A stretch of DNA of 6,512 nucleotides from an uncultured Ruminococcus sp. (GCA_947174965.1 CAMWKY010000123.1:1-6512); one strand, 5' to 3'. Positions 1 through 5,517 are shown, counted from the first letter of the stretch. The notes: a model not told the origin generated them from the sequence alone. Numbers and translations: made by a program.

Positions 1-2
1 TA

Positions 3-8
3 TATAAT
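3..8 (+). promoter_or_regulatory. Possible -10 box for the first operon
   Basis: A perfect TATAAT lies about 37 bases before the first start codon, which would put the transcript start near base 15. The matching -35 box would fall outside the window, so the call rests on one hexamer in very AT-rich DNA and is weak. Confidence 0.3.
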
Positions 9-44
9 TATAACTGTAAATTTTTTTGAAAAGAGGTTTTTTTA

Positions 45-257
45 ATGGATATTAAAGCAAAAATTGATGAGATTGTCTCAAAGGTAAAGAATGACAAGGA
101 CTTCAGCAGGAATTTCAAGGAGAATCCTACAAAGGCTATTGAGAGTATTATTGGTGTGGATTTGCCTGATGAGGAAATCAACAAGATTGTCAGCGGAATA
201 AAAGCAAAGCTTACTCTTGATGATATAGGCGGTCTTATTGGAAAGTTCAAGAAGTAA
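45..257 (+). CDS. Small helical protein of unknown function, Nif11-leader-like appearance
   Basis: A 70-residue, Lys-rich soluble protein with no signal peptide or membrane segment. Residues 1-56 look like two or three amphipathic helices: charged repeats at 1-20, then an N-P-x-K-A-x-E segment at 27-33, then G-V-D-L-P-D-E-E at 37-44. This arrangement (ENP, a short helix, a Gly-hydrophobic-Leu-Pro turn, another helix) is reminiscent of Nif11/nitrile-hydratase-like leader peptides of RiPP precursors. A Gly-Gly pair at 62-63 is followed by only seven residues, so there is little room for a core peptide, and no modification enzyme is visible. A GAGG ribosome site at 33-36 sits 8 bases before the ATG. 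The last base of its TAA is the first base of the next gene's ATG, so the two are probably translationally coupled. The gene call is good; the function is unknown. Confidence 0.8.
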   Translation: MDIKAKIDEIVSKVKNDKDFSRNFKENPTKAIESIIGVDLPDEEINKIVSGIKAKLTLDDIGGLIGKFKK

Positions 258-1150
258 TGATGCAGAAATTCCTACAGGCTTTCAGGTCAATAAAATTAAT
301 CAACTTTCTTATGCTCACCGTTGCAGGAGTTATAAATGCTTTTGGTGTTACACTTTTTCTCACTCCAGTAGAACTGTACGACAGCGGAATATCAGGTACA
401 GCAATGTTGCTTTCGCAGATTACACCGCCTGAACTTTCATTGTCGGTATTTCTTATGCTTCTGAATGTACCGCTGTTTCTGTATGGACTGAAAAAGCAGG
501 GCGGAGCATTTACAATATGTGCGATTTATACGGTTATAGTCTATTCTGTCATGGCATGGCTGATAACTGATATTCTGCCCATAGATGTAAGCATTGCATC
601 ACCTCTTGCTGGTACGGATTTATTGCTGTGCGCATTGTTCGGCGGTATCATATCGGGAACGGGAAGCGGACTTGCGATACGATATGGCGGTGCTATGGAC
701 GGCATAGAAGTTATGGCTGTTATATTTGCAAAGAAAATGGGTCTTTCCGTCGGTTCTTTTGTCATGGTTTACAACGTGGTACTCTATGTTATATGCGGTT
801 TTGTGATTCAAAGCTGGATTCTGCCGTTGTATTCGATAGTAACGTACTATGCGGCACTTAAAACAGTAGACTTTATTGTTGACGGTCTTGAACGCTCAAA
901 AGCAGCTTTTATTGTTACGTCACATTCGGACGAAATATGCAATGCTTTGCAGAATGAGTTTTCATGCGGTATGACTATAATCGACGCAAAAGGCGGTTAT
1001 TCAGGTATGGACAGAAAGATGATTTATTTTGTCGTAAACCGTTTCCAGATTATGAAAATGAAAGAAATCGTGCAGAAGATTGACCCACTTGCATATATAA
1101 CATTAAATGAAGTCGCTGATATTTTTTCCGTAAATCAGGACAAGAACTGA
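257..1150 (+). CDS. YitT family membrane protein (YitT_membrane plus DUF2179)
   Basis: A 297-residue integral membrane protein with the usual two-part build and length of the YitT family. The first ~205 residues hold about five hydrophobic spans (roughly 15-37, 60-79, 84-107, 120-142, 165-200), with a glycine-rich stretch around 129-149 (GGIISGTGSG, then GGAMDG) typical of the family. Residues ~212-290 form the soluble DUF2179 domain, including the G-x-Y-S-G-M-D-R-K-x-I-Y-F-V-V core (247-260), D276-P-L-A and the closing E-V-A-D-I-F (285-290). The family is widespread in Firmicutes as inner-membrane proteins of uncertain role; transport is often assumed, not proven. The ATG at 257 overlaps the stop of the preceding small gene by one base and a second ATG follows at 260; either could be used. 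No strong ribosome site is seen, consistent with coupling to the upstream gene. The AEC permease gene follows after 16 bases. Confidence 0.9.
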   Translation: MMQKFLQAFRSIKLINFLMLTVAGVINAFGVTLFLTPVELYDSGISGTAMLLSQITPPELSLSVFLMLLNVPLFLYGLKKQGGAFTICAIYTVIVYSVMAWLITDILPIDVSIASPLAGTDLLLCALFGGIISGTGSGLAIRYGGAMDGIEVMAVIFAKKMGLSVGSFVMVYNVVLYVICGFVIQSWILPLYSIVTYYAALKTVDFIVDGLERSKAAFIVTSHSDEICNALQNEFSCGMTIIDAKGGYSGMDRKMIYFVVNRFQIMKMKEIVQKIDPLAYITLNEVADIFSVNQDKN

Positions 1151-1166
1151 AAAGGACGAAAAACTG

Positions 1167-2117
1167 ATGTTTATTGAAAATCTGCAATTCAGTCTTAATG
1201 CAACTGTACCCGTATTTCTGATGATGATTTTCGGGTGGTTTTGTCAGAAAGTAGGACTGCTTGACGAACATACAACAGCAAAACTCAATAAATTCACGTT
1301 CAAGACAACTCTCCCTGCACTTCTGTTCATTGACTTGTCGCAGGCTGATTTCCGTGCAGTGTGGGACACTAAATTTGTACTGTTCTGTATCGGGGCAACG
1401 TCTGTAAGCGTGCTGATTGCATTTCTATATTCGCTTATGCACAAGGACAAGGCGGAGCGTGGCGAGATAATACAGGCATCTTACAGAAGCAGTGCGGCTG
1501 TTCTTGGAATTGCATTTGTAAAGAATATTTACGGTGAAGCCACAATGGCAGCACTTATGATTGCTGGTACAGTTCCGCTGTATAATATTATTGCAGTTAT
1601 ATCGCTGTCGCTTACGTCACCCGAAAAAAAAGGCAGTGGCAGAAAATTATTTCTTGATACGCTCAAAGGCATTGTAACAAATCCGATAATTATAGGAATT
1701 TTTGTAGGTATGGCATGGTCGTTGCTGAAAATCCCTCAACCTGTTATACTTGAAAAATCAGTTACATATCTTGCAAATATGGCAACTCCGCTTTCACTTA
1801 TCGCACTCGGCGCATCATTCAGGACAAGTGATGCAAAAGGCAAACTCCGTGTAACTCTTGGTATATCATTACTGAAACTGATTATCTTCTGCGGAATGTT
1901 CCTGCCTGTTGCCGTGTGGCTGGGATTCAGGGACGAAAAACTTATTGCTATACTTGTAATGCTTGGAAGTGCAACAACGGGAAGCTGTTTCGTCATGGCG
2001 AAAAACTTCGGTCACAAGGGTACTATAACAGCATTTTCAGTAATGCTTACAACTCTCGGAAGTGCCTTTACTCTCACTGCGTGGCTGTTTATTCTTAAAA
2101 CTCTTGACTATATTTAG
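1167..2117 (+). CDS. AEC family transporter (auxin efflux carrier-like permease)
   Basis: A 316-residue, very hydrophobic protein with about ten predicted membrane helices, the usual length for bacterial AEC (PF03547) permeases. Family hallmarks visible are F-x-F-K-x-T-L-P-A-L-L-F at 43-54, a Y-R-S-S-A-A-V-L-G-I-A segment at 106-116 (the broken-helix region in the first half), N-P-I-I-I-G-I at 172-178, and the M-A-T-P-L-S-L-I-A-L-G-A motif at 205-216. Characterised bacterial members export or import small organic acids such as malate; the substrate here cannot be read from the sequence. The ATG has an AAAGGA site at 1151-1156, 10 bases upstream. It lies 16 bases after the YitT gene with no promoter between, so it is probably co-transcribed, and its stop codon leads straight into a terminator hairpin. 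Confidence 0.9.
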   Translation: MFIENLQFSLNATVPVFLMMIFGWFCQKVGLLDEHTTAKLNKFTFKTTLPALLFIDLSQADFRAVWDTKFVLFCIGATSVSVLIAFLYSLMHKDKAERGEIIQASYRSSAAVLGIAFVKNIYGEATMAALMIAGTVPLYNIIAVISLSLTSPEKKGSGRKLFLDTLKGIVTNPIIIGIFVGMAWSLLKIPQPVILEKSVTYLANMATPLSLIALGASFRTSDAKGKLRVTLGISLLKLIIFCGMFLPVAVWLGFRDEKLIAILVMLGSATTGSCFVMAKNFGHKGTITAFSVMLTTLGSAFTLTAWLFILKTLDYI

Positions 2118-2147
2118 CCTTTTGCTTATGCTTAAGGCATTTTTTTT
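2117..2147 (+). terminator. Rho-independent terminator of the YitT-AEC operon
   Basis: GCCTT at 2117-2121 pairs with AAGGC at 2134-2138 across a 12-base loop, followed by A and a run of eight T (2140-2147), with a second T run shortly after. The stem is short, and its first G is the last base of the AEC stop codon. It is plausible rather than strong. Confidence 0.6.
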
Positions 2148-2169
2148 ACTTTTTTTACATTATACCCTA

Positions 2170-2198
2170 TAGACAAAATCAACAAAATATGTTATAAT
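2170..2198 (+). promoter_or_regulatory. Sigma-A type promoter of the Nudix gene
   Basis: TAGACA (2170-2175), a 17-base spacer and TATAAT (2193-2198), with TG at 2190-2191 forming an extended -10. The expected transcript start is near 2205, giving a leader of about 50 bases before the ATG. It directly follows the upstream terminator, so the Nudix gene is an independent transcription unit. Confidence 0.8.
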
Positions 2199-2253
2199 AA
2201 TTGTGAATTTAGTAAACAATAAAAAGTCTTACGGCAGAAAGGAGTAAAAAAAT

Positions 2254-2667
2254 ATGCTTCACGAAAAATCATGCGGTGCTATAGTTTACCGAAAGTATCA
2301 CGGAAACACGGAAATATTGCTGATAAAGCATATAAACAGCGGACATTGGTCTTTTCCGAAAGGTCATGTTGAAGCAGGTGAAACAGAGTTTGAGACGGCA
2401 AAGCGTGAAATAAAAGAGGAAACTGATATTGATGTTATTATCGACCCGACTTTCAGGGAAACTGTTACTTATTCTCCGAAAAAAGATACTATGAAAGTTG
2501 TTGTCTATTTTATTGCAAAAGCAAAAAATGTATTCTTTCACCCGCAGGAGAATGAGATTGCCGAAATACGATGGGTTGATATATCTTATGCTTCAAGAAT
2601 TCTTTCCTATGAAAATGACAAAACAATAGTTACAAAGGCAAAATCTGCTATAAAAGAGTCAATATAG
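2254..2667 (+). CDS. Nudix hydrolase, bis(5'-nucleosyl)-tetraphosphatase (Ap4A hydrolase) type
   Basis: A 137-residue cytoplasmic protein consisting of one Nudix domain. The Nudix box runs from G37 to I59: G-x5-E43, then x7, then R51-E52-I53-K54-E55-E56, the Mg2+-binding glutamates being intact. The usual glycine near the end of the box is D58 here. The N-terminal E-K-S-C-G-A-I-V-Y-R and the segment G-H-W-S-F-P-K-G-H-V-E (30-40) match the Ap4A hydrolase (NUDT2-like) subgroup, as do K-V-V-V-Y-F near 87-92, an E-I-x-E/x-I-R-W-V segment near 107-114, and the overall size. Members split diadenosine tetraphosphate into nucleotides, limiting stress-linked dinucleotides; the substrate is inferred from subgroup likeness only. 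A GAAAGGAG site ends 9 bases before the ATG. The gene stands alone between its own promoter and a bidirectional terminator. Confidence 0.9.
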   Translation: MLHEKSCGAIVYRKYHGNTEILLIKHINSGHWSFPKGHVEAGETEFETAKREIKEETDIDVIIDPTFRETVTYSPKKDTMKVVVYFIAKAKNVFFHPQENEIAEIRWVDISYASRILSYENDKTIVTKAKSAIKESI

Positions 2668-2675
2668 GGCAAAAA

Positions 2676-2708
2676 AGAATGAGGAACAGTTGAAAGTTCC
2701 TCATTTTT
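2676..2708. terminator. Bidirectional terminator between the Nudix and LysR genes
   Basis: ATGAGGAAC (2679-2687) pairs perfectly with GTTCCTCAT (2696-2704) over an 8-base loop, flanked by A6 on the left (2671-2676) and T5 on the right (2704-2708). Read rightward it terminates the Nudix transcript; read leftward it ends in a T-rich tract and serves lysR, whose TAA stop lies at 2707-2709, immediately beside the stem. Confidence 0.85.
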
Positions 2709-3663
2709 ATGTTTCGTTGAATCTTTTTTTATAGTTAAGGTGCATTTCATGGGTGTAATCGATAATAAAATCGGTACATGACTTTACAATCCTGTTGTTT
2801 TCCTTGCTTTTTTTGCAGATTATTATGTCACATACTTCTATATCTGCATACGAACACTTCTTTACAATAAGATGGTCGGGAGCAATAATATTTCCTAATG
2901 TTGACGGAGAAACCCACATATATGTATTTTTTATGAAGTCAATCATTGTTATCTTGTTTCCGCTGTCGTGGACGCATATTTTGTTTCTGTTGTCATCATT
3001 TATATAATCCTTGTTTATGAAAGTTCTGCCGAAAAGATTCATTTCGTCGTCGCCGTGTACTATTTCAATATAGTTTTTCAGTTCCTCAAACGGTATATCA
3101 TCGTATTTTGCAAGCGGATTGTCTGAACGTATCAGAATTTTCATATAGAAGCTCATGAGATTTCTGTAAGAAATTTTCCTGTTTGAAAGCTGTTCGGAAT
3201 ATATATCAAGCTGATTTTTTGGTATGCGGATAATTCCTATATCAGCTTTACCACTGTTTATGCAGTCGATTACGTTGTTTGTCATAACTTCGATAATGCT
3301 TATATTAATCCTGTTTTCAGGTCTGATTTTTTCAACCCACGCACCAACAGCAGACGCAATATATGACGAACGTGCAGAGGCTAATTTAAGCGGAATATTG
3401 TTGCTTATCCTGTTTGTGTAGTCGGATTCAAGAGTGTGCATACTTTCGACAATATCTTTAGCTCTTATAAGAAAACTCTCACCTTCAGGAGTAAGCACCA
3501 TTCCGTTAGGTGTACGCCAGAAAATCTGCATACCTATTTCCGATTCAAGTTCTTTCAGTGCAATGCTTATATTCGGTTGAGCCTGATACAGATTTTTAGC
3601 TGCTGATGTAATGCTTCCTGCCTGCGCAATTGCAATGACGTATTCAAGCTGTTGTATTTTCAT
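2707..3663 (-). CDS. LysR family transcriptional regulator
   Basis: A 318-residue DNA-binding regulator. Residues 1-60 form the winged helix-turn-helix: M-K-I-Q-Q-L-E-Y-V at the start, the G-S-I-T-S-A-A-K-N-L turn (16-25), recognition helix near Q29-P-N-I-S-I-A-L-K-E-L-E, and the wing with R50-T-P-N-G-M-V-L-T-P-E-G (50-61). A linker helix (62-90) leads to a periplasmic-binding-protein-like effector domain (about 91-300). The effector is unknown. The ATG at 3663 was chosen over the in-frame GTG at 3672 because the GGAGG at 3678-3674 is 10 bases from the ATG but only one base from the GTG. It is divergent from the toxin-antitoxin operon and convergent with the Nudix gene, so its target is not obvious; a palindrome at its own promoter suggests autoregulation. 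Confidence 0.9.
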   Translation of the reverse strand: MKIQQLEYVIAIAQAGSITSAAKNLYQAQPNISIALKELESEIGMQIFWRTPNGMVLTPEGESFLIRAKDIVESMHTLESDYTNRISNNIPLKLASARSSYIASAVGAWVEKIRPENRINISIIEVMTNNVIDCINSGKADIGIIRIPKNQLDIYSEQLSNRKISYRNLMSFYMKILIRSDNPLAKYDDIPFEELKNYIEIVHGDDEMNLFGRTFINKDYINDDNRNKICVHDSGNKITMIDFIKNTYMWVSPSTLGNIIAPDHLIVKKCSYADIEVCDIIICKKSKENNRIVKSCTDFIIDYTHEMHLNYKKRFNET

Positions 3664-3673
3664 AAGTGCCACC

Positions 3674-3678
3674 CCTCC
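3674..3678 (-). promoter_or_regulatory. Ribosome binding site that fixes the lysR start
   Basis: GGAGG on the minus strand (the longer run is CGGAGGGG). Its distance of 10 bases to ATG 3663, against one base to the alternative GTG 3672, decides the start codon. Confidence 0.8.
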
Positions 3679-3686
3679 GCTTTGTA

Positions 3687-3703
3687 AATATGATAATCAT
3701 ATT
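3687..3703. promoter_or_regulatory. Perfect palindrome, candidate LysR autoregulatory operator
   Basis: AATATGAT-A-ATCATATT is a perfect 8-base inverted repeat around one central base. It contains the T-N11-A pattern expected of LysR sites (T3689, A3701) and overlaps the -10 box of the lysR promoter, where binding would block RNA polymerase. The assignment to this LysR protein is inference. Confidence 0.5.
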
Positions 3704-3729
3704 ATACCATATAATTTTACAATGTGCAA
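3701..3729 (-). promoter_or_regulatory. Promoter of lysR
   Basis: Read on the minus strand: TTGCAC (3729-3724), a 17-base spacer and a perfect TATAAT (3706-3701). The transcript start would be near 3694, inside the palindrome, leaving a leader of about 30 bases with the GGAGG site. Confidence 0.75.
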
Positions 3730-3760
3730 GGGATTTTTTTGTTTTTTTCATATCTTATGT

Positions 3761-3790
3761 ATGTTTTTCCTGTTTTTCCATGTTTTTCGG
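3761..3790 (+). repeat. Three tandem copies of a 9-10 base T-rich unit
   Basis: ATGTTTTTCC, TGTTTTTCC and ATGTTTTTCGG follow one another without gaps in the region between the lysR and toxin promoters. CTGTTTTT within it (3770-3777) also has a perfect inverted match AAAAACAG at 3804-3811, just before the toxin -35 box. This may be a protein-binding array, bent DNA or slippage; no function is shown. Confidence 0.5.
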
Positions 3791-3814
3791 GTAACACAAA
3801 ATCAAAAACAGAAC

Positions 3815-3844
3815 TTGACTTTCAGCATGGATTTATGATATAAT
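3815..3844 (+). promoter_or_regulatory. Promoter of the toxin-antitoxin operon
   Basis: TTGACT (3815-3820), an 18-base spacer and TATAAT (3839-3844), with TG at 3836-3837 giving an extended -10. The start of transcription should be near 3851, which rules out translation from the in-frame TTG at 3844. A weak inverted repeat, TTTAT/ATAAA at 3832-3836 and 3847-3851, surrounds the -10 box and could be an operator. Confidence 0.75.
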
Positions 3845-3870
3845 TGATAAAAAGGAGATTTGCAGGAGCA

Positions 3871-4179
3871 ATGAAGATAAGATATAGTAAAAAATCACTT
3901 AAATTCCTTGCAAAGCAGGAAAAAGCAACCATCATCAGAATAAGAACCGCTATTCAAAAGTTGTCCGTTGCACCGTTTGAATGTGATATAAAGGAAATGC
4001 AGGGTGTTGACAAAGGCAAAATGCGAATGAGAGTAGGGTCGTTTCGTGTGATATATTCCTATAAAGACGAAACGGAGCAGGAAACTATTATAGAGGACGG
4101 ACAGAAAATTATCAGAGAAGTTGAAATTGAAATACTGTTTATTGATGAAATAGGTAATCGTGGAGATATTTATAAGTAG
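3871..4179 (+). CDS. Type II toxin, RelE/ParE superfamily mRNA interferase-like
   Basis: A 102-residue basic protein with the RelE layout: N-terminal strand M-K-I-R-Y-S, helices with K-F-L-A-K-Q and the I-x-x-A-I-Q-K-L pattern (8-32), then K-E-M-Q-G-V-D-K-G-K-M-R-M-R-V-G-S-F-R-V-I-Y (41-62), and a C-terminal I-D-E-I-G-N-R-G-D-I-Y-K (91-102). The basic residues R52, R54, R59 and R97 and the near-terminal Y101 sit where RelE-type toxins carry the residues used for ribosome-dependent mRNA cleavage; activity is inferred. An acidic stretch at 64-85 between the middle and last strands is longer than in many family members. The ATG at 3871 is preceded by AGGAG at 3864-3868 (two bases away, tight) and AAAGGAG at 3851-3857; the longer TTG-start form would begin inside the -10 box. 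The antitoxin gene follows after 10 bases. Confidence 0.88.
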   Translation: MKIRYSKKSLKFLAKQEKATIIRIRTAIQKLSVAPFECDIKEMQGVDKGKMRMRVGSFRVIYSYKDETEQETIIEDGQKIIREVEIEILFIDEIGNRGDIYK

Positions 4180-4189
4180 GGGGGTTATT

Positions 4190-4408
4190 ATGAACGTACA
4201 GGTACAGGAAATTGTGGCAATGCTTGATATGTTGCCCGAACAGGAACAGAACTTAGCTGTAGAACTCTTAAAGCGCATTGTTCTTGCGTGGGACAGCGAC
4301 TACACCAGATTGACACCAAAAGAAGCAAAAGAACTCATAGAGGCTGAAAACAGCGGTTATATTGATGAAGAAGATATTGACTGGGATAATCTTCAAAATT
4401 ATATCTGA
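4190..4408 (+). CDS. Small acidic antitoxin partner of the RelE-like toxin
   Basis: A 72-residue acidic protein. Residues 1-35 (M-N-V-Q-V-Q-E-I-V-A-M-L ... L-L-K-R-I-V-L-A-W-D) look like one or two helices suited to dimerisation; residues 41-72 (L-T-P-K-E-A-K-E-L-I-E-A-E, then S-G-Y-I-D-E-E-D-I-D-W-D-N-L) resemble the flexible acidic toxin-wrapping tail of type II antitoxins, rich in Asp and Glu with an aromatic D-W-D. I see no clear ribbon-helix-helix or helix-turn-helix, so how it would bind DNA is open. The start at 4190 was chosen over 4160 because AGGGGGG at 4178-4184 sits 5 bases before it; the longer form would run into the toxin gene. The role is inferred mainly from its position 10 bases after the toxin and the shared transcript. 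Confidence 0.8.
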   Translation: MNVQVQEIVAMLDMLPEQEQNLAVELLKRIVLAWDSDYTRLTPKEAKELIEAENSGYIDEEDIDWDNLQNYI

Positions 4409-4420
4409 TTATTCACAAAA

Positions 4421-4449
4421 AGGAGCAGGAATTAAACCTGCTCTTTTTT
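4421..4449 (+). terminator. Rho-independent terminator of the toxin-antitoxin operon
   Basis: GAGCAGG (4423-4429) pairs perfectly with CCTGCTC (4437-4443) across a 7-base loop, followed by six T (4444-4449) and preceded by a run of A. It begins 12 bases after the antitoxin stop codon and isolates the pair from the next operon. Confidence 0.9.
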
Positions 4450-4473
4450 CACTGGTAAAATAGCTGAAATACA

Positions 4474-4502
4474 TTGACAATATATCAGTAATGTGATATT
4501 AT
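4474..4502 (+). promoter_or_regulatory. Strong promoter of the ExbB/ExbD-like operon
   Basis: A consensus TTGACA (4474-4479), a 17-base spacer and TATTAT (4497-4502), with TG at 4494-4495 as extended -10. The transcript should start near 4509. This is one of the best promoters in the window, implying that the operon is expressed at a good level when not repressed. Confidence 0.85.
4482..4499. promoter_or_regulatory. Inverted repeat in the promoter spacer, candidate operator
   Basis: ATATCA (4482-4487) and TGATAT (4494-4499) form a 6-base inverted repeat with a 6-base gap. It fills the spacer and overlaps the -10 box, a classic place for a repressor. No regulator is assigned; in such AT-rich DNA a chance match is possible. 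Confidence 0.4.
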
Positions 4503-4527
4503 TATAGAGTAAAGATTTTTAATGCTT

Positions 4528-4531
4528 AGGA
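4528..4531 (+). promoter_or_regulatory. Ribosome binding site deciding the ExbB-like start
   Basis: AGGA lies 9 bases before ATG 4541, and directly touches the in-frame ATG at 4532, which is therefore an unlikely start. The site is weak and the choice changes only three residues. Confidence 0.55.
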
Positions 4532-4540
4532 ATGATAAAA

Positions 4541-4939
4541 ATGATTTCTGTTATTCAGTCAACCGCTGTTATTGCAGTTATTCTGCTTGTTTTTTCAGTT
4601 GCTTCTGCGAAAAAAACTGAAAAACGAATAAAAAAAGGCAGTGAATACGAATTTAAGCGGACTATGTACTATTTTCTTGACATACCATATACAGTATTCA
4701 TAACGCTTATATCAATATTTCCGCTTCTTGGTATGCTTGGAACTGTTCTTGCACTTCTCAATCTTGATTTATCGGGTGAAACGTCTGCACTGAAAAACAA
4801 CTTCTTTCAGGCTCTTGATACGACAGAGTGGGGGATTATCTTTGCTGTTGTTTTCAAGGTGCTGAACGCTTTTTTCCAGCCATACATAGAAGCGCAGATT
4901 GAAAAATTAAAGAAACTTCTGGAGAAATCGTATGAATAA
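4541..4939 (+). CDS. Minimal MotA/TolQ/ExbB-like proton channel subunit
   Basis: A 132-residue membrane protein, about half the usual length of ExbB or TolQ (roughly 220-245). Helix 1 spans about 3-22; a short basic cytoplasmic loop (24-45, K-K-T-E-K-R-I-K-K) replaces the large cytoplasmic domain; helix 2 (about 48-74) holds P-L-L-G-M-L-G-T-V (61-69), the ExbB/TolQ signature; helix 3 (about 92-113) follows A-L-D-T-T-E-W-G (91-98). T68 and T94/T95 match the pore-lining threonines of ExbB/TolQ. The C-terminal 20 residues form an amphipathic Lys/Glu helix. In characterised family members, five copies surround two ExbD-type subunits and conduct protons to drive movement. ATG 4541 was preferred over 4532 because AGGA at 4528-4531 is 9 bases from it but touches the earlier ATG. 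It overlaps the next gene by 8 bases, so the two are coupled. Confidence 0.82.
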   Translation: MISVIQSTAVIAVILLVFSVASAKKTEKRIKKGSEYEFKRTMYYFLDIPYTVFITLISIFPLLGMLGTVLALLNLDLSGETSALKNNFFQALDTTEWGIIFAVVFKVLNAFFQPYIEAQIEKLKKLLEKSYE

Positions 4940-5513
4940 AAGGGAAATTATACTTGATTTCACGTCCCTGCTTGATGTTATTATGATAATTCTTTTCTTT
5001 TTCATACTGTTCTCACACTACGAAACAATTCAGGCTATTGAGGAAAAAGAAAAAATGCAGACTGAATATAATCAGCTTATGGAAGATGCAGAGGATTTAC
5101 TTACAAGTGCTGAAATGAAAAATATTCAGGCAGATGAACTTCTTTCGGAGGCTCAACAGGCTGGAAAAAGAAATGCCTACAATATCAAGAGTATTATTGA
5201 GTTCAGCAAGGGGACTAATTTACGGCTTAATCTCAATATGAACAGCATGAGTACTGACGTTTTCTGCGGTGATGATTTTATAGGGAGTATTTCCGGTGAC
5301 ACTCCTGAATCAATGAGCAGAAAATTTGCTGATATTATTGAGCAGAAAGGCTATACAAAAGATGATACGATACTATGTGTTTTCGTGTATGATGCTTCGG
5401 AAAATGGTACAAACTCCGCATATAAATCAGTAAAAGAGATGTTTGAGATTCTGAAAAAGGACTATCAGCACTTTTTCTGTTCAGACGTTGATATTTCCAT
5501 AGAAAGAGAGTGA
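4932..5513 (+). CDS. ExbD/TolR-like stator partner with coiled-coil stalk
   Basis: A 193-residue single-pass protein. A short cytoplasmic tail (1-11) leads into a membrane helix (about 13-28) opening with F-T-S-L-L-D-V-I (10-17); D15 sits where ExbD, TolR and MotB carry the essential proton-binding aspartate. Residues about 31-79 are rich in Glu, Gln, Lys and Leu and look like a coiled-coil or long helical stalk. The outer part (about 84-193) is mixed alpha/beta, with F-C-G-D-D-F-I-G-S-I (111-120), a helix (125-138), the strand T-I-L-C-V-F-V-Y-D (146-154) and a further helix and strand, in the general order of the ExbD/TolR periplasmic domain. C112, C149 and C183 are outside the membrane and could form a disulfide. 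No OmpA-like peptidoglycan-binding motif is visible. GGAG at 4921-4924, inside the preceding gene, serves the ATG. Confidence 0.75.
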   Translation: MNKREIILDFTSLLDVIMIILFFFILFSHYETIQAIEEKEKMQTEYNQLMEDAEDLLTSAEMKNIQADELLSEAQQAGKRNAYNIKSIIEFSKGTNLRLNLNMNSMSTDVFCGDDFIGSISGDTPESMSRKFADIIEQKGYTKDDTILCVFVYDASENGTNSAYKSVKEMFEILKKDYQHFFCSDVDISIERE

Positions 5514-5517
5514 AAAT

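Noticed and set aside
2269..2541. 90-codon minus-strand open frame opposite the Nudix gene
   Set aside because: It is a shadow of a clear Nudix domain and has no separate coding evidence.
3664..3672. GTG start giving three extra residues on LysR
   Set aside because: GGAGG is only one base from the GTG but 10 bases from the ATG at 3663, and LysR proteins typically begin directly with M-x-I/L-x-Q-L-x-Y/F.
3770..3811. Terminator hairpin from CTGTTTTT and AAAAACAG
   Set aside because: The stem is A/T-rich with a 26-base loop and has no T tract after it; no gene ends nearby on either strand.
3844..3870. Longer toxin reading frame starting at TTG 3844
   Set aside because: This codon lies at the end of the TATAAT box and upstream of the expected transcript start near 3851, and the extra residues do not match the start of RelE-type proteins.
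4160..4189. Longer antitoxin frame starting inside the toxin gene
   Set aside because: No ribosome site fits ATG 4160, whereas AGGGGGG is 5 bases before ATG 4190, where the helical N-terminus begins.
3895..4278. 127-codon open frame on the minus strand across the toxin-antitoxin genes
   Set aside because: It lies wholly opposite two well-supported genes, its Ser/Phe/Cys-rich translation resembles no protein, and it has no ribosome site that I can see.
4541..5513. Flagellar stator motA/motB
   Set aside because: The first protein has three helices with the ExbB/TolQ signature rather than four MotA helices, the second lacks a peptidoglycan-binding domain, and no motility genes are nearby.
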